A stretch of 64,000 bases of DNA from Pseudanabaena mucicola FACHB-723 (GCF_014696385.1 NZ_JACJQB010000016.1:1-64000), one strand, 5' to 3'. Shown: positions 1 to 10,160, counted from the first letter of the stretch. Notes: generated by a model from the sequence alone, not told the origin. Made by a program: numbers and translations.

Positions 1-393
1 CATGAATTTGCTTGTCGCCTTGTTCCCCATCAAGGGGATTGGCGCAAAGCCAATATTGTGCAACTTGGACAAGAATTTAATCATCCCATTGTAATTAATC
101 ATTTAAAAAATCAAGCTGATCAAGCTAGTTTTTTACAGGTTTCTGCACCAAATATTATCCTTTCCGCATTGAAGCGATCCCAAGATCAATCAGCTTGGAT
201 TTTGCGTTTTTATGAAGCCCACGGACAAGTAACAGAAACTAAGATTGATATTTCAAGAGATCTATTATCAATCAAAGAAATCTGGGAATGTGATCTCATG
301 GAACAGGCAACTATTGCCATTGCCAACGAGCAATCAAATTCATTGCAAATTACATTTCAGCCCTATGAAATTAAAACCTTGCACGTAGCTTGA
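1..393 (+). CDS. GH38-type alpha-mannosidase, C-terminal end (partial)
   Basis: The frame is open from the first base and ends with TGA at 391-393, so only about 130 C-terminal residues are present. The stretch HEFACRLVPHQGDW, then ALKRSQD, WILRFYEAHG, WECDLMEQ and a closing PYEIKTLHV follow the order typical of the C-terminal beta-domains of family 38 alpha-mannosidases (known family pattern). The catalytic domain lies outside the window, so activity cannot be judged. The GTG at 58 is internal, not a start. A long hairpin follows 38 bases after the stop. Confidence 0.72.
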   Translation, partial: HEFACRLVPHQGDWRKANIVQLGQEFNHPIVINHLKNQADQASFLQVSAPNIILSALKRSQDQSAWILRFYEAHGQVTETKIDISRDLLSIKEIWECDLMEQATIAIANEQSNSLQITFQPYEIKTLHVA

Positions 394-430
394 GTTACAT
401 AGCAAAGCAAGAGTTAGCTAGTACAAACCA

Positions 431-483
431 CCCCCCAAGAAGTGAGTTGCGGCGCGAAGCGCCGCAACTCACTTCTTGGGGGG
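431..483. repeat. 25-bp perfect hairpin with GAA loop
   Basis: Left arm 431-455 and right arm 459-483 are perfect reverse complements with a 3-base loop (GAA, 456-458). No T-run follows. A second, weaker inverted repeat built on TTTTCAAACAGG (546-557 with 576-587) lies in the same 394-686 gap. Nothing protein-coding is convincing there. The hairpin resembles the stems of the dispersed palindromes elsewhere in the window but lacks their conserved outer flanks. It could end transcription of the mannosidase gene. Confidence 0.85.
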
Positions 484-686
484 TATGTCCTAATCAGAAC
501 TTGTTTTTCTATACCAAAGATAAAAATGACTATACCATTTTTATCTTTTCAAACAGGGACAATTCATTGGTTGTGCCTGTTTGAAAAGCGCAATCAGATG
601 ATGCAGCCAGAATCTTTGTTACAATTAGAAATTGGAATATTTGCACTCAAAACTTAATCCCGTAGTAAATATAAAAGCAATCCCAT

Positions 687-3600
687 ATGCCTGATCCTCA
701 AAATGCTTCTGCCCCACTCTATGCAAAACTGACAAAAATTTATCATAATTTGTCAGCATTAGAGAGACAGATGATCCAAGTGTTTGCGATCGCATATGAG
801 CCGATTAATCGCAGCTTGTATTTTGATTGTTTGCTACACCTTGGGCTAAAAGACAAAGAAGACAAGCATTTTACTGCTGCCAGTATCAAAGGATATATTG
901 ACTGGTTTATACAGGTAAATTTGCTGACCCAAGACCGTTCACAGGGGCCACAGTGCAACGCGCTTCTGCTCGATATTGCTGTTCGTGATGCGGTGCAGTC
1001 AGGCAATTTTGAGAAAATTGTGCAAACGATCGAAGCAAAAATTCCTGTCCCATCCTATGGCAGAACCGACTCACGCACCTTTAGAAGTGAGTCCCAGTTT
1101 CTTCGAGAGGTACGCATTGGCATCTATCGTCAAGACCTCGATTTTGTCAATCAACAATTTGAAGATTTCTATCGCTATAGCTATTCCCAATCAAAAATAC
1201 CCTTCAGCTCAATTCTCTATCAGGCATGTAACAACCCCTTCGATCCTGATTGGTTCTCAAGTCTCAGAATCGAATTTTTTGAATCCGCTTTAGCAACAAT
1301 TTTAAATAATGGCATGTTGCGGCTCAAGCAGACCGATCAAGCATTAGCAATTCTGCGTGAACAATTCCAAACCCAAAGTGAACGTTGCACCGATGCCTTG
1401 CTGCTCGTTTTGATGGAGCAAAGCCTATTGCGTGGTGATTTGGATACTGTGCAAGCGGCTCATGAGCGCATGTCTGATGATTACAAAGATGTGGGATCGT
1501 CTTTACTCGCCTGTTGCCAATTCATGAAGGGAGAGTTTTCAACTGCGATCGCAAGTTTTCGGCAGTCCCTCAAAATCATCAAAAAAACGACAGGCAAGCG
1601 ACATGTCTATTTCAGCGGTGAATCAGGATTATTTTTCATATTGGCACTAATTCATGAAGGTACAGCCGAGAGCATTCGTGAAGCCGAAGGCTATACTGCC
1701 ATCATGGCAAAGCAAACTAACCATTGGTTGCAAGTTACCTACAGTCGCCTCCAGAGGGTTCTCAAGTTTCAAATGGGCGATATTCCCCAAAAAGATACTC
1801 TCAGTGCCGAATATATCCACAATCATACCGAAAGCCATTGCTTAGAAGCATTCTATAGTGCGCTCTGTCTCTATTGGGTAAATCCTGAAAAAGCCAGAAT
1901 TGAACTGCCGCGAATTTTAGAGCCATTGCTTAAGCAATCTGTAAATGCTGGTTATCATTGGCTCTCGATGGAAACTGCCGAACTATTAGGGCAGTTATCA
2001 CCCAATTCTATCCATCAAAAACATGCTCAAAAACTGCGCCAAACTAACCAGATTCCCACAATCGTTAATTTAATTCGTCCACAGGAAACTTGGGAATTGA
2101 GTCTCAATGCTCTACTTAACCTCAGTAAATCACCGCAGGAACAAACTAAAGCAGTTAGCCAATCACCACAACGTTTGGTCTGGTTTGTTACGTTTGCCAA
2201 GGGTGTCTGTACGATTCAACCCAAGGAACAGAAGATCAATGCTAAGGGAGTATGGAGTGCAGGACGGAACATTGCGATTAAAAGGCTGAAGGAATCCTTT
2301 ACAGATTTTCCTTACATGACTCCGCAGGATATGGCTGTTTGCTCCCATATTCAAAGCTATGCCTACCATGGCTATTACGGTCAAAGCCAATATGAATTCG
2401 ATGAAGATACGATCTGCGCCTTGATTGGTCATCCCTTGGTATTTTGGGAGGACTCACCGACGACCCGTGTCGATATTGTCAAGGGAGAACCCGAACTACT
2501 GGTAAAAAAAGGACGAGGCGATCGCCTAATTCTCGAATTCTCGCCACAGTTAAAGGATGGACAAAATTTTGTAATTACCAAAGAAACCCCAACCCGTCTC
2601 AAAGTTACACAGATCAATGAATCCCATCGCCGCATCACCGAAATCATCGGGCGCAAAAATCGTCTGGAAATTCCTGTAGCTGCCCAAGATCGTGTGCTGG
2701 CGGCAATCCATGGCATCTCTTCGATTGTCACAGTGCATTCTGATATCGGCGGAGTTGTGACCGATGCCGAAGAAGTACCATCAGATAGCAAACCCCATGT
2801 GCATATTTTGCCTGCGGGGGATGGACTCAAGGTTGCGATTTTGGCACGTCCCTTTGGTAATGCGGGAGCCTATTATCGTCCGGGGGCTGGTGGGACAACG
2901 GTATTGGCAGAAATTGATGGTAAGCGGTTACAGGCGACTCGCGATCTCAAGGAGGAGAAAAAACTTGCCAATGCCGCGATCGCTGATTGTCCTGTGCTGG
3001 AAAACTACGAAGAACATGAAAATGAATGGACAATTGATGATCCCGAATTCTGTTTAGAACTATTAATGGAACTGCAAGCATTAGGCGATCGCATTGTGTT
3101 GGAATGGCCAGAAGGCGAGAAGATGCGAATCAGTCACCGAGCAGGATTTGGTGATTTTAGGATGTCGATCAATCAAAGCCGTGATTGGTTTGCCGCCGAT
3201 GGAGAACTGCGGCTCGGTGATGATCAGGTGATCAACATGCAACATCTTTTAGAACTGCTCGACAAAACTCCTAGTCGATTTATTCCCCTTGGTGATGGTC
3301 AGTTCCTTGCACTCACCCAACAGTTCCGCAATCGTCTGGATGAATTTCGTCGTCTATCAGAAAAGCATGGTAAAGGTACAAGGTTTCATCCCTTGGCGGC
3401 AATCGCGCTCGAAGATTTTGTTGATGAAATTGGCGATCTGCAAGCGGATAAGCACTGGCGGTCACATATTCAAAAAATTAGGGAGATGCGCGACTTTACA
3501 CCGCAATTACCCTCAACTCTGCAAGCGGAATTCCGCGACTACCAGATCGAAGGATTTGCATGGCTCGCCAGACTTGCCCATTGGGGAGTCGGTGCTTGCC

Positions 3601-4907
3601 TCGCTGATGATATGGGCTTGGGGAAAACACTGCAATCTTTAGCATTAATTCTCACCCGTGCGCCCCATGGAGCAACATTAATTGTTGCGCCCACTTCGGT
3701 CTGCATGAATTGGATTAGCGAAGCTGAGAAGTTTGCCCCCACCCTAAATGTGATCGTCTTTGGTAACGGCGATCGCCAGAAAGTATTAGACAATCTCCAG
3801 CCCTTTGATATCGTCATTTGCAGTTATGGACTCTTGCAACAGGAAGAAGTGGGCGAGATGTTGGCAAAGGTGGAATGGGAAACTGTTGTCCTTGACGAAG
3901 CTCAAGCAATTAAGAACACAGCCACCAAGCGATCGCAAGCTGCCATGAATCTTCAAAGTGGCTTTAAGCTAATTACCACAGGTACACCCATCGAGAATCA
4001 CCTCGGCGAGTTGTGGAACCTCTTCCGCTTTATCAACCCCGGCTTATTGGGTTCTCTGGATAACTTCAATACCAATTATGCTAATCCAATTGAGCGATCG
4101 CAAAATCGTGAAGCCCGCAATCAACTTAAGAAATTGATTCAGCCCTTTATTTTGCGGCGCACCAAAAACCAAGTCTTGCAAGAGTTGCCATCGCGTACCG
4201 AAGTCACGCTGCAAGTGGAACTCAGCAAAGAAGAATTTGCTTTTTATGAGGCGCTCCGACGAGATGCGATCGCAAAACTTAGTGGTAGTGAGGTTAATGC
4301 AGGACAAAAGCATCTGCAAGTATTAGCCGAAATCATGAAGCTCCGCCGTGCCTGCTGCAATACCAAGCTGGTACGTCCCGATATTCCGTTACCTAGCTCG
4401 AAGCTGCAACTATTTGGCGAAGTCGTAACGGAATTGCTGGACAACAAGCACAAAGCCCTAGTATTTAGCCAATTTGTCGACCATTTACACCTGATTCGTG
4501 ATTATCTCGATTCTCAAAAAATTAGCTACCAATATCTAGATGGTAGTACCCCCGCCAAGGATCGCAAAAAACGGGTTGAGGCTTTCCAAGCGGGTGAAGG
4601 CGATGTTTTCTTGATTAGCTTGAAGGCAGGTGGCACAGGGCTTAACCTCACAGCCGCCGATTATGTAATCCATATGGACCCTTGGTGGAATCCTGCGGTG
4701 GAAGATCAAGCTAGCGATCGCGCCCATCGCATCGGTCAAAAGCGTCCTGTTACCATTTATCGTTTGGTTGCTAAGGGAACGATTGAAGAGAAAATTGTGG
4801 AACTGCACCACCAAAAGCGTGACCTCGCCGATAGCTTGTTAGAAGGTACAGACATGAGTGGCAAGATTACCACCGATGCATTACTGAATTTGATTAATGA
4901 AATTTAG
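687..4907 (+). CDS. Large SNF2-family DEAD/DEAH helicase
   Basis: This 1406-residue protein carries the complete SNF2 ATPase in its C-terminal third. Motif I is DDMGLGKT (K980), motif II is DEAQ (D1070-Q1073), TGTPIEN and LRRTK follow, and motif VI is DRAHRIGQ (D1344-Q1351). The first ~900 residues have no enzyme signature I can name. The early part, rich in short helices, looks repeat-like, and residues ~480-880 resemble the long N-terminal region of bacterial SNF2 helicases. Enzymes of this class use ATP to translocate on DNA and remodel protein-DNA complexes; a specific role cannot be read here. It is monocistronic: hairpins flank it on both sides and the next gene is convergent. Confidence 0.9.
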   Translation: MPDPQNASAPLYAKLTKIYHNLSALERQMIQVFAIAYEPINRSLYFDCLLHLGLKDKEDKHFTAASIKGYIDWFIQVNLLTQDRSQGPQCNALLLDIAVRDAVQSGNFEKIVQTIEAKIPVPSYGRTDSRTFRSESQFLREVRIGIYRQDLDFVNQQFEDFYRYSYSQSKIPFSSILYQACNNPFDPDWFSSLRIEFFESALATILNNGMLRLKQTDQALAILREQFQTQSERCTDALLLVLMEQSLLRGDLDTVQAAHERMSDDYKDVGSSLLACCQFMKGEFSTAIASFRQSLKIIKKTTGKRHVYFSGESGLFFILALIHEGTAESIREAEGYTAIMAKQTNHWLQVTYSRLQRVLKFQMGDIPQKDTLSAEYIHNHTESHCLEAFYSALCLYWVNPEKARIELPRILEPLLKQSVNAGYHWLSMETAELLGQLSPNSIHQKHAQKLRQTNQIPTIVNLIRPQETWELSLNALLNLSKSPQEQTKAVSQSPQRLVWFVTFAKGVCTIQPKEQKINAKGVWSAGRNIAIKRLKESFTDFPYMTPQDMAVCSHIQSYAYHGYYGQSQYEFDEDTICALIGHPLVFWEDSPTTRVDIVKGEPELLVKKGRGDRLILEFSPQLKDGQNFVITKETPTRLKVTQINESHRRITEIIGRKNRLEIPVAAQDRVLAAIHGISSIVTVHSDIGGVVTDAEEVPSDSKPHVHILPAGDGLKVAILARPFGNAGAYYRPGAGGTTVLAEIDGKRLQATRDLKEEKKLANAAIADCPVLENYEEHENEWTIDDPEFCLELLMELQALGDRIVLEWPEGEKMRISHRAGFGDFRMSINQSRDWFAADGELRLGDDQVINMQHLLELLDKTPSRFIPLGDGQFLALTQQFRNRLDEFRRLSEKHGKGTRFHPLAAIALEDFVDEIGDLQADKHWRSHIQKIREMRDFTPQLPSTLQAEFRDYQIEGFAWLARLAHWGVGACLADDMGLGKTLQSLALILTRAPHGATLIVAPTSVCMNWISEAEKFAPTLNVIVFGNGDRQKVLDNLQPFDIVICSYGLLQQEEVGEMLAKVEWETVVLDEAQAIKNTATKRSQAAMNLQSGFKLITTGTPIENHLGELWNLFRFINPGLLGSLDNFNTNYANPIERSQNREARNQLKKLIQPFILRRTKNQVLQELPSRTEVTLQVELSKEEFAFYEALRRDAIAKLSGSEVNAGQKHLQVLAEIMKLRRACCNTKLVRPDIPLPSSKLQLFGEVVTELLDNKHKALVFSQFVDHLHLIRDYLDSQKISYQYLDGSTPAKDRKKRVEAFQAGEGDVFLISLKAGGTGLNLTAADYVIHMDPWWNPAVEDQASDRAHRIGQKRPVTIYRLVAKGTIEEKIVELHHQKRDLADSLLEGTDMSGKITTDALLNLINEI

Positions 4908-4916
4908 TAACCCACT

Positions 4917-4982
4917 CGCGTAGTGGCAATTCCTGAATTGCCACTACGCGAATCTTGTATCGTCCGATGCGCGGACGATACA
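4917..4982. terminator. Tandem hairpins between convergent genes
   Basis: Two inverted repeats follow each other: 4917-4932 with 4935-4950 (16 bp, GTAGTGGCAATTC type), and 4956-4966 with 4972-4982 (11 bp, TGTATCGTCCG). They sit between the helicase stop and the convergent natH stop. They plausibly terminate both genes, though neither has a classical T-run. Confidence 0.6.
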
Positions 4983-4988
4983 CAACCT

Positions 4989-6170
4989 TTAAGTATGGAG
5001 AGATTTCTCTAGTTTTTGGCTAGCCTGTGATAGCGAAAAACAGAACACCCAATAGATGAGTGCCACAAATAGATAGACCTCTGCATAGCGTCCAATAAAC
5101 TCTGGTTGTGATAGCACTGTTCTCGATACACCCATGAGATCCACAAGTCCCACAATCGCCACTAGGGAAGTATCTTTAAACAAGCCAATGAATTGCCCGA
5201 CAATCGCAGGAATAGAAGCTTTGAGCGCTTGGGGGAGAACGATTAAAATAATTGTTAAAGGGATACTTAGTCCTAACGCTCTCGCTGCTTCTGCCTGTCC
5301 TTTGGGAATGGACTGCAAACCACCACGCACATTTTCAGCAAGATAGGCAGCACTAAAAAAGACAAAAGCCGCAATCGCCCGCAATACCCGATCAATTTCT
5401 AATCCTGCTGGCAGGAATAAGGGCAGCATCACCTGTGCCATAAATAAAATGCCGATCAGTGGCAATCCGCGTACTAGCTCAATATAAAAGATACAAAATA
5501 ATTTGATGATTGGCAGGGTACTTTGTCTGCCTAGAGCAAGTAAAACCCCTAATGGAAAGGAAAAAACTATACCTGCGATCGCAACTAGCAATGTCAACAC
5601 TAATCCATTCCAGACATTGACATCGACAGCCGTCAATCCCCATCGACCACCCACTAACCAAAGCGAAATCGGTAAGGAGGAAATCCATGCGATCGATAAG
5701 ATCAGCGAACTTTGGTTAAATATTTTGCATTTTTGACCAGCGACAAAGCCAACTGCAATCGCCCCAGTAATCCCTAAAATTAAAAATTTCGAGATGCTAT
5801 CAACGGGTAACAAAATTGCCAAGGCAACTGATAACGAGCCGATGGCGATCGCCACAAATCGGCTAAATCTGCCCCATAGTCCCCATGAAATGCCTGATAG
5901 GGAACCTGCGATCGCTAAAATGCTCCACAAGCGCCAAAACTCCTCAACAGGATAAAGTCCCACTAAAAACAGTCGAAAATTACTGCTGACCACTGACCAC
6001 TGGGCGATCGTCGTTGCCCAAGTCCAGATACCGCCCACCAGTTGATACAGTAACCAAATAGAGATAACAGTCAAAATACTATTAAACCAACTATTAAACA
6101 GATTAGCTTTTGACCATTGGCTAATTTTCTGCCAGTAGCTTGGTGTGGCGATATCCGAGTTATTAATCAT
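4989..6170 (-). CDS. natH: Amino-acid ABC transporter permease, NatH-like
   Basis: This 393-residue membrane protein has several hydrophobic segments before a C-terminal binding-protein-dependent permease domain. The coupling-helix motif EAARALG is at residues 294-300, followed by LPQALKASIPAIVGQF and FKDTSLVAIVG, typical of polar amino-acid importers (His/Glu/Gln class). The long N-terminal extension with extra membrane segments fits NatH of the cyanobacterial N-I neutral/acidic amino-acid transporter, whose partners are NatF, NatG and the ATPase BgtA. None of these partners is adjacent: the gene upstream encodes a secreted repeat protein. It would have to pair with subunits made elsewhere. 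The subtype assignment is less certain than the permease family. Confidence 0.8.
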   Translation of the reverse strand: MINNSDIATPSYWQKISQWSKANLFNSWFNSILTVISIWLLYQLVGGIWTWATTIAQWSVVSSNFRLFLVGLYPVEEFWRLWSILAIAGSLSGISWGLWGRFSRFVAIAIGSLSVALAILLPVDSISKFLILGITGAIAVGFVAGQKCKIFNQSSLILSIAWISSLPISLWLVGGRWGLTAVDVNVWNGLVLTLLVAIAGIVFSFPLGVLLALGRQSTLPIIKLFCIFYIELVRGLPLIGILFMAQVMLPLFLPAGLEIDRVLRAIAAFVFFSAAYLAENVRGGLQSIPKGQAEAARALGLSIPLTIILIVLPQALKASIPAIVGQFIGLFKDTSLVAIVGLVDLMGVSRTVLSQPEFIGRYAEVYLFVALIYWVFCFSLSQASQKLEKSLHT

Positions 6171-6203
6171 TGGGGCATTTTCTTGATATAGCTCAGCAGT
6201 GGA

Positions 6204-6764
6204 TTACTCGATATGGTCGCATGGATAGAGCAGTTGCTGTTCTGATATAGACAGACGACTATTATTAGAAATGACATTGCCATTGGGATAATACCAAGTC
6301 GCACCATCTTTATTCATGCCATAGGTAACAACTTGACCATTGGCATAGTACCAAGTTGCGCCTTGTGTACCTGCGTTATAAGTCAAGACTTGACCATTGG
6401 CATAATACCAAGATGCTCCGCTTTTACCTGCGTTATAAGTCATCACTTTGCCATTGGGGTAATACCAAGATGCCCCAATGCGACCTGCGTTATAGGTCAT
6501 CACTTGCCCATTAGAGTACCGTAGTGTTTCGCCGTTACCTCTTTGGGCAGCAAAGCAAAATTGCTGGGCTTCGCTCAAGCGCCCTGAATTGGGTTTGCTA
6601 TTGCTATTGTCCGATGCCTTAGAACAGGCTAGCCTTGCATCACGGGCAGAGCTACCTCGCGACACCATGTAATCAATACAATCATCGACATCTGCTCGCG
6701 CCGTTCCTACCCCAACCGCAAGCGAAGCAATGACTAATATAGATGCTGAAACAAACTTGAGCAT
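6204..6764 (-). CDS. Secreted protein with four 19-residue YYxNGxV repeats
   Basis: The 186-residue protein starts with a clear signal peptide (MLKFVSASILVIASLAVGV..ARA). The region after it has a cysteine (DDCIDYM), then an N/S-rich linker. Residues ~85-160 hold four head-to-tail copies of a 19-residue unit of the form TYNAGxxGASWYYxNGxVx. The fourth copy is degenerate (TYGMNKDGATWYYPNG). The units look like short beta-hairpins of the MORN/YwqK type. No catalytic residues stand out, so it is probably an exported structural or binding protein. The repeat DNA (57 bp per unit) is very similar between copies, which makes copy-number change by slippage likely. It lies 33 bases upstream of natH on the same strand and could be cotranscribed. 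Confidence 0.75.
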   Translation of the reverse strand: MLKFVSASILVIASLAVGVGTARADVDDCIDYMVSRGSSARDARLACSKASDNSNSKPNSGRLSEAQQFCFAAQRGNGETLRYSNGQVMTYNAGRIGASWYYPNGKVMTYNAGKSGASWYYANGQVLTYNAGTQGATWYYANGQVVTYGMNKDGATWYYPNGNVISNNSRLSISEQQLLYPCDHIE

Positions 6765-6906
6765 TAATATCTAAACCCCTTAAGTACAGCCTGTTAAGGC
6801 TTGAAGTATTACAGAGAAATTCAGCGCAAAGTGCTGTAAATCATTGATAGTCAGCCGTTAGCTTATTCCCTATACGCCTAAAAATCAATAACCAATCAAT
6901 AATCAA

Positions 6907-6945
6907 AAAAGAGAAAAGCCTCGCGATGCGAGGCTTTTCTCTTTT
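6907..6945. terminator. Bidirectional intrinsic terminator
   Basis: An 18-bp perfect stem (6907-6924 with 6928-6945) has a GAT loop, an A-rich left flank and a T-rich right flank. It can form a terminator on either strand. It lies just downstream of the minus-strand 46-residue gene at 6958-7098 and would end its transcript. Confidence 0.8.
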
Positions 6946-6957
6946 CTAATAATTTCT

Positions 6958-7098
6958 TTAATTGTGGGATGCAGGATCTCCATTGTAAGGTTGAGTACCT
7001 GTTGCGGGAAAATCATCTTTGCTCGGACTGAATATTTTTGCGATCGCATCGCTTAAATATTCCACCATACTTGTAAGTTTCTTTACTAAAGCGTTCAT
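6958..7098 (-). CDS. Small 46-residue protein, unknown function
   Basis: An ATG at 7098 opens a 46-codon frame ending with TAA at 6958-6960. It starts MNALVKKLTSMVEYLSDAIA, continues KIFSPSKDDFPATG and ends in TQPYNGDPASHN. The first half is an amphipathic helix, the second an acidic Pro/Gly-rich tail. An AAGGG sequence lies about 9 bases upstream of the ATG and a strong terminator follows directly, so it looks like a complete short transcription unit. I believe similar short proteins (helix, then a DDxPATG..P..GDP tail) occur in other cyanobacteria, but that is from memory. Function unknown. Confidence 0.6.
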   Translation of the reverse strand: MNALVKKLTSMVEYLSDAIAKIFSPSKDDFPATGTQPYNGDPASHN

Positions 7099-7291
7099 AA
7101 CTATCACCCTTAAAGGAATATTTAGAGAACTTGATCAACGGTTAGCTTAGTTTGTCTTTACTTACTAACTATGTATATCCTAATCCTAAATATGTTATGG
7201 AATCTTGATTTTAAGCAGCCGTAATAATTGTTTTAATTTCGACATATTCTATGTTCAGCAATAGCAATCAGTAAAGATAAATAAAGAAAGT

Positions 7292-7999
7292 ATGCCCCTA
7301 GCAGAGTTTGTAATTCGATTAATTGCGGCATTCTTTCTCGGCTCAATTTTGGGATTAGAGCGTCAATGGCGACAGCGTATTTCAGGGCTACAGACCAACG
7401 CCACCACGACCCTAGTCTCAACAGGAGCTTGTTTATTTGTCTTGATAGCAGTCATGACTCCTAGTGATTCCAGTCCCACAAGAATCACCGCCCAGATCGT
7501 TTCGGGAATCGGTTTTTTAGGTGGCGGCGTGATTTTGCGAGATGGACTAACAGTGCGTGGGTTAAACACAGCAGCTACCTTATGGTGTGCGGCGGCAATT
7601 GGCGCTTTGACTGGGGCTGGGTTTATGCTAGAAGCCTTTGCGGGGACTTTAACAATTGTGCTGGCTAACTTAATGTCACGCCCATTAGCACATCAAAATC
7701 AGCTATCTGCTGAGACAAACAAAAATTTTAAAGTGCATTATCTCTGCCACTTAACATGCAATGTAAATAGTGAAGTACCTATGCGTATGCTACTCATGCA
7801 AGCTGTCAACAATACTCAACTGAGTCTTAGATCTTTATCTAGTAAGCTTTTAGAGGATGATCCTAGTGTGATTAATGTTAAAGCTGAAATATTAAGTGAA
7901 GGAAAAAATGACATTTTGATAGAAAAAATCATCGGTTGCTTAATCATGGAAGTAGGCGTTTTTTCCATTAATTGGCAGATCATAAAAGAAGAGCCTTGA
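7292..7999 (+). CDS. MgtC/SapB-family membrane protein
   Basis: The 235-residue protein has four or five N-terminal membrane helices with the family signatures LGLERQWRQRISGLQTN, GIGFLGGGVIL and VRGLNTAATLWCAAAIG. A soluble C-terminal domain (~150-235) of ACT-like length follows. MgtC proteins inhibit or modulate membrane ATPases and are linked to magnesium homeostasis and, in pathogens, survival in macrophages; in cyanobacteria the role is not settled. The ATG at 7292 is preceded by AAAGAAAG. It stands alone, upstream of the transketolase gene on the same strand but 157 bases away. Confidence 0.85.
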   Translation: MPLAEFVIRLIAAFFLGSILGLERQWRQRISGLQTNATTTLVSTGACLFVLIAVMTPSDSSPTRITAQIVSGIGFLGGGVILRDGLTVRGLNTAATLWCAAAIGALTGAGFMLEAFAGTLTIVLANLMSRPLAHQNQLSAETNKNFKVHYLCHLTCNVNSEVPMRMLLMQAVNNTQLSLRSLSSKLLEDDPSVINVKAEILSEGKNDILIEKIIGCLIMEVGVFSINWQIIKEEP

Positions 8000-8156
8000 T
8001 CATCATGATTTTTGGTGGCTGTGGGAAAGATCGACGTTTAGCCTGAATATTTAATCTGCGTCAGAAGATACCAAATCTTAAAATTTATTATTGTATGGGA
8101 CAGTTTTGAGGGAAAATGTACCTGAATGCGTACAAATTTTTAAAGCAATTGTAACT

Positions 8157-10160
8157 ATGGTCGCTGCACCCTCGAAACCTCAAACCCTTGAGACACTCTG
8201 CATTAACTCCATCCGCTTTTTATCGATCGATGCGGTCGAAAAAGCAAAATCTGGTCACCCCGGTCTGCCGATGGGCGCAGCACCAATGGCTTTTGTGCTG
8301 TTCGATCAGTTTTTAAAGTTTAATCCTAAAAATCCTAAGTGGGTCGATCGCGATCGCTTTGTCCTCTCTGCAGGACATGGCTGTATGTTGCAATACTCAT
8401 TGCTACACCTGACTGGCTATGACAGCGTTAGCATCGAAGACATCAAAAATTTCCGTCAATTGGGTAGCCCCACCCCTGGACACCCTGAAAACTTTGAAAC
8501 CGCAGGTGTCGAAGTCACCACAGGTCCTCTCGGTCAAGGTGTCGGTAATGCCGTTGGTTTAGCGATCGCTGAAGCACATTTGGCAGCTCGTTTTAACAAG
8601 CCTGGTCACAACATCGTCGATCACTATACCTATGTGATCCTTGGTGATGGTTGCAACATGGAAGGCATCGCTTCCGAAGCGGCTTCCTTGGGCGGTCACT
8701 TGAAGCTCGGCAAGCTGATCATGCTCTATGACAGCAACAGCATCTCCATCGATGGTAGCACTGACCTTGCCTTTACTGAAGATGTTGCTAAGCGTTACGA
8801 AGCTTACGGTTGGCACGTTGTTAAGGTTGCTGATGGTAACGAAGATCTCGATGCGATCGCTAAAGCACTCGCCGAAGCTAAATCCGTCACCGACAAACCT
8901 AGCTTGCTGGTTGTCACCACCACCATCGGTTATGGCTCTCCTAAGAAAGCTGGTACATCAGGCGTTCACGGTGCGGCTCTTGGTGGCGATGAAGTTGCGG
9001 CAACTCGCGCTAACCTCGGTTGGACACATGAACCTTTTGATGTTCCTGCCGATGCTCTGGCTCGTTTCCGTCAAGCAATCGACAAGGGTGCAAAGGCTGA
9101 AGCTGAATGGAATGAGCGCTTTGCTGCTTACGAAAAAGCTTATCCTGCTGAAGCTGCGGAATTCAAGCGGATCATGGCTGGTGAACTTCCTGAAGGTTGG
9201 GAAAAAGCCCTTGAGCCTGTTGCTCAAAAGGAAACTTCTACCCGTCTTCTTTCAGAAGCTTGCTTGAATGCTTTGTCCCCTGTACTTCCTGAATTCTTGG
9301 GCGGTTCTGCTGACTTGGCTCACTCCAATATGACCTATGTTAAGGGGCTAGCTGACTTCCAACATGGATCTTACGAAGGTCGTAACTTCCGCTTTGGTGT
9401 GCGTGAGCATGGCATGGGCGCAATCCTAAATGGAATGTCTCTGCATGGCGGCACAATTCCTTACGGTGCAACCTTCCTCGTATTTGCTGACTATATGCGT
9501 GGCGCAATGCGTCTTTCGGCATTGTCGGAAATTGGTGTGCTTTACATCCTCACCCATGATTCCGTAATGCTCGGCGAAGATGGACCCACTCACCAACCCG
9601 TAGAAACCCTCGCTTCTTTGCGCGTCATTCCTAACTCTTTGACCATCCGTCCTGCGGATGCCAATGAAACCGTTGCTGCTTACCAAGTTGCGATCGCCAA
9701 TCGTAAGCGTCCTAGCTTCCTAGCCTTCACCCGTCAGAACGTGAAGAACCTCGCTGGCACTTCCATCGAAGGTGCTAAGAAGGGTGCTTACACCGTTGTT
9801 GAAGCCGCCAATCCTGAATTGATCTTGATTGCCACAGGTTCAGAACTTGAGTTGGCAACCAAGGCAGCACAAATCCTTGCTGGTGAAGGTAAGGCAGTAC
9901 GCGTAGTATCAATGCCTTGTCAAGAACTCTTCAATGAGCAATCGGCTGAGTACAAAGAATCCGTACTTCCTGCTGCTGTCAAGAAGCGCGTCAGTGTTGA
10001 AGCTGGTAGCACCTTTGGCTGGCACAAGTATGTCGGTTTTGAAGGCGAAGCGATCGGTATGGATACCTTCGGTGTTTCAGCTCCCGGTCCTATTGGCTAT
10101 GCCAAGTTTGGCTTCACCGTTGATAACGTTGTGGCAACAGCCCGCAAGGTTCTCGGTTAA
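8157..10160 (+). CDS. tktA: Transketolase
   Basis: Transketolase is a thiamine-diphosphate enzyme that moves two-carbon units between sugar phosphates in the Calvin cycle and the pentose phosphate pathway. Family motifs are in order: SGHPGLPMG near the N-terminus, [20 protein letters not shown], the ThDP/Mg motif [19 protein letters not shown] and [16 protein letters not shown]. The length from ATG 8157 is 667 residues, the usual size. The ATG at 8157 was preferred over an in-frame start at 8091 because the cyanobacterial N-terminus conventionally begins just before [20 protein letters not shown] and the 22 extra residues have no family match. Codon use is strongly biased, as expected for a highly expressed gene. 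Confidence 0.96.
   Translation: MVAAPSKPQTLETLCINSIRFLSIDAVEKAKSGHPGLPMGAAPMAFVLFDQFLKFNPKNPKWVDRDRFVLSAGHGCMLQYSLLHLTGYDSVSIEDIKNFRQLGSPTPGHPENFETAGVEVTTGPLGQGVGNAVGLAIAEAHLAARFNKPGHNIVDHYTYVILGDGCNMEGIASEAASLGGHLKLGKLIMLYDSNSISIDGSTDLAFTEDVAKRYEAYGWHVVKVADGNEDLDAIAKALAEAKSVTDKPSLLVVTTTIGYGSPKKAGTSGVHGAALGGDEVAATRANLGWTHEPFDVPADALARFRQAIDKGAKAEAEWNERFAAYEKAYPAEAAEFKRIMAGELPEGWEKALEPVAQKETSTRLLSEACLNALSPVLPEFLGGSADLAHSNMTYVKGLADFQHGSYEGRNFRFGVREHGMGAILNGMSLHGGTIPYGATFLVFADYMRGAMRLSALSEIGVLYILTHDSVMLGEDGPTHQPVETLASLRVIPNSLTIRPADANETVAAYQVAIANRKRPSFLAFTRQNVKNLAGTSIEGAKKGAYTVVEAANPELILIATGSELELATKAAQILAGEGKAVRVVSMPCQELFNEQSAEYKESVLPAAVKKRVSVEAGSTFGWHKYVGFEGEAIGMDTFGVSAPGPIGYAKFGFTVDNVVATARKVLG

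Noticed and set aside
390-657. Two short frames between the mannosidase and helicase genes
   Set aside because: They run through a 25-bp perfect hairpin and a second inverted repeat, have no ribosome site and no protein-like composition.
8091-8156. 22-residue N-terminal extension of transketolase
   Set aside because: The usual family N-terminus begins at ATG 8157; the extension has no match to the family pattern.
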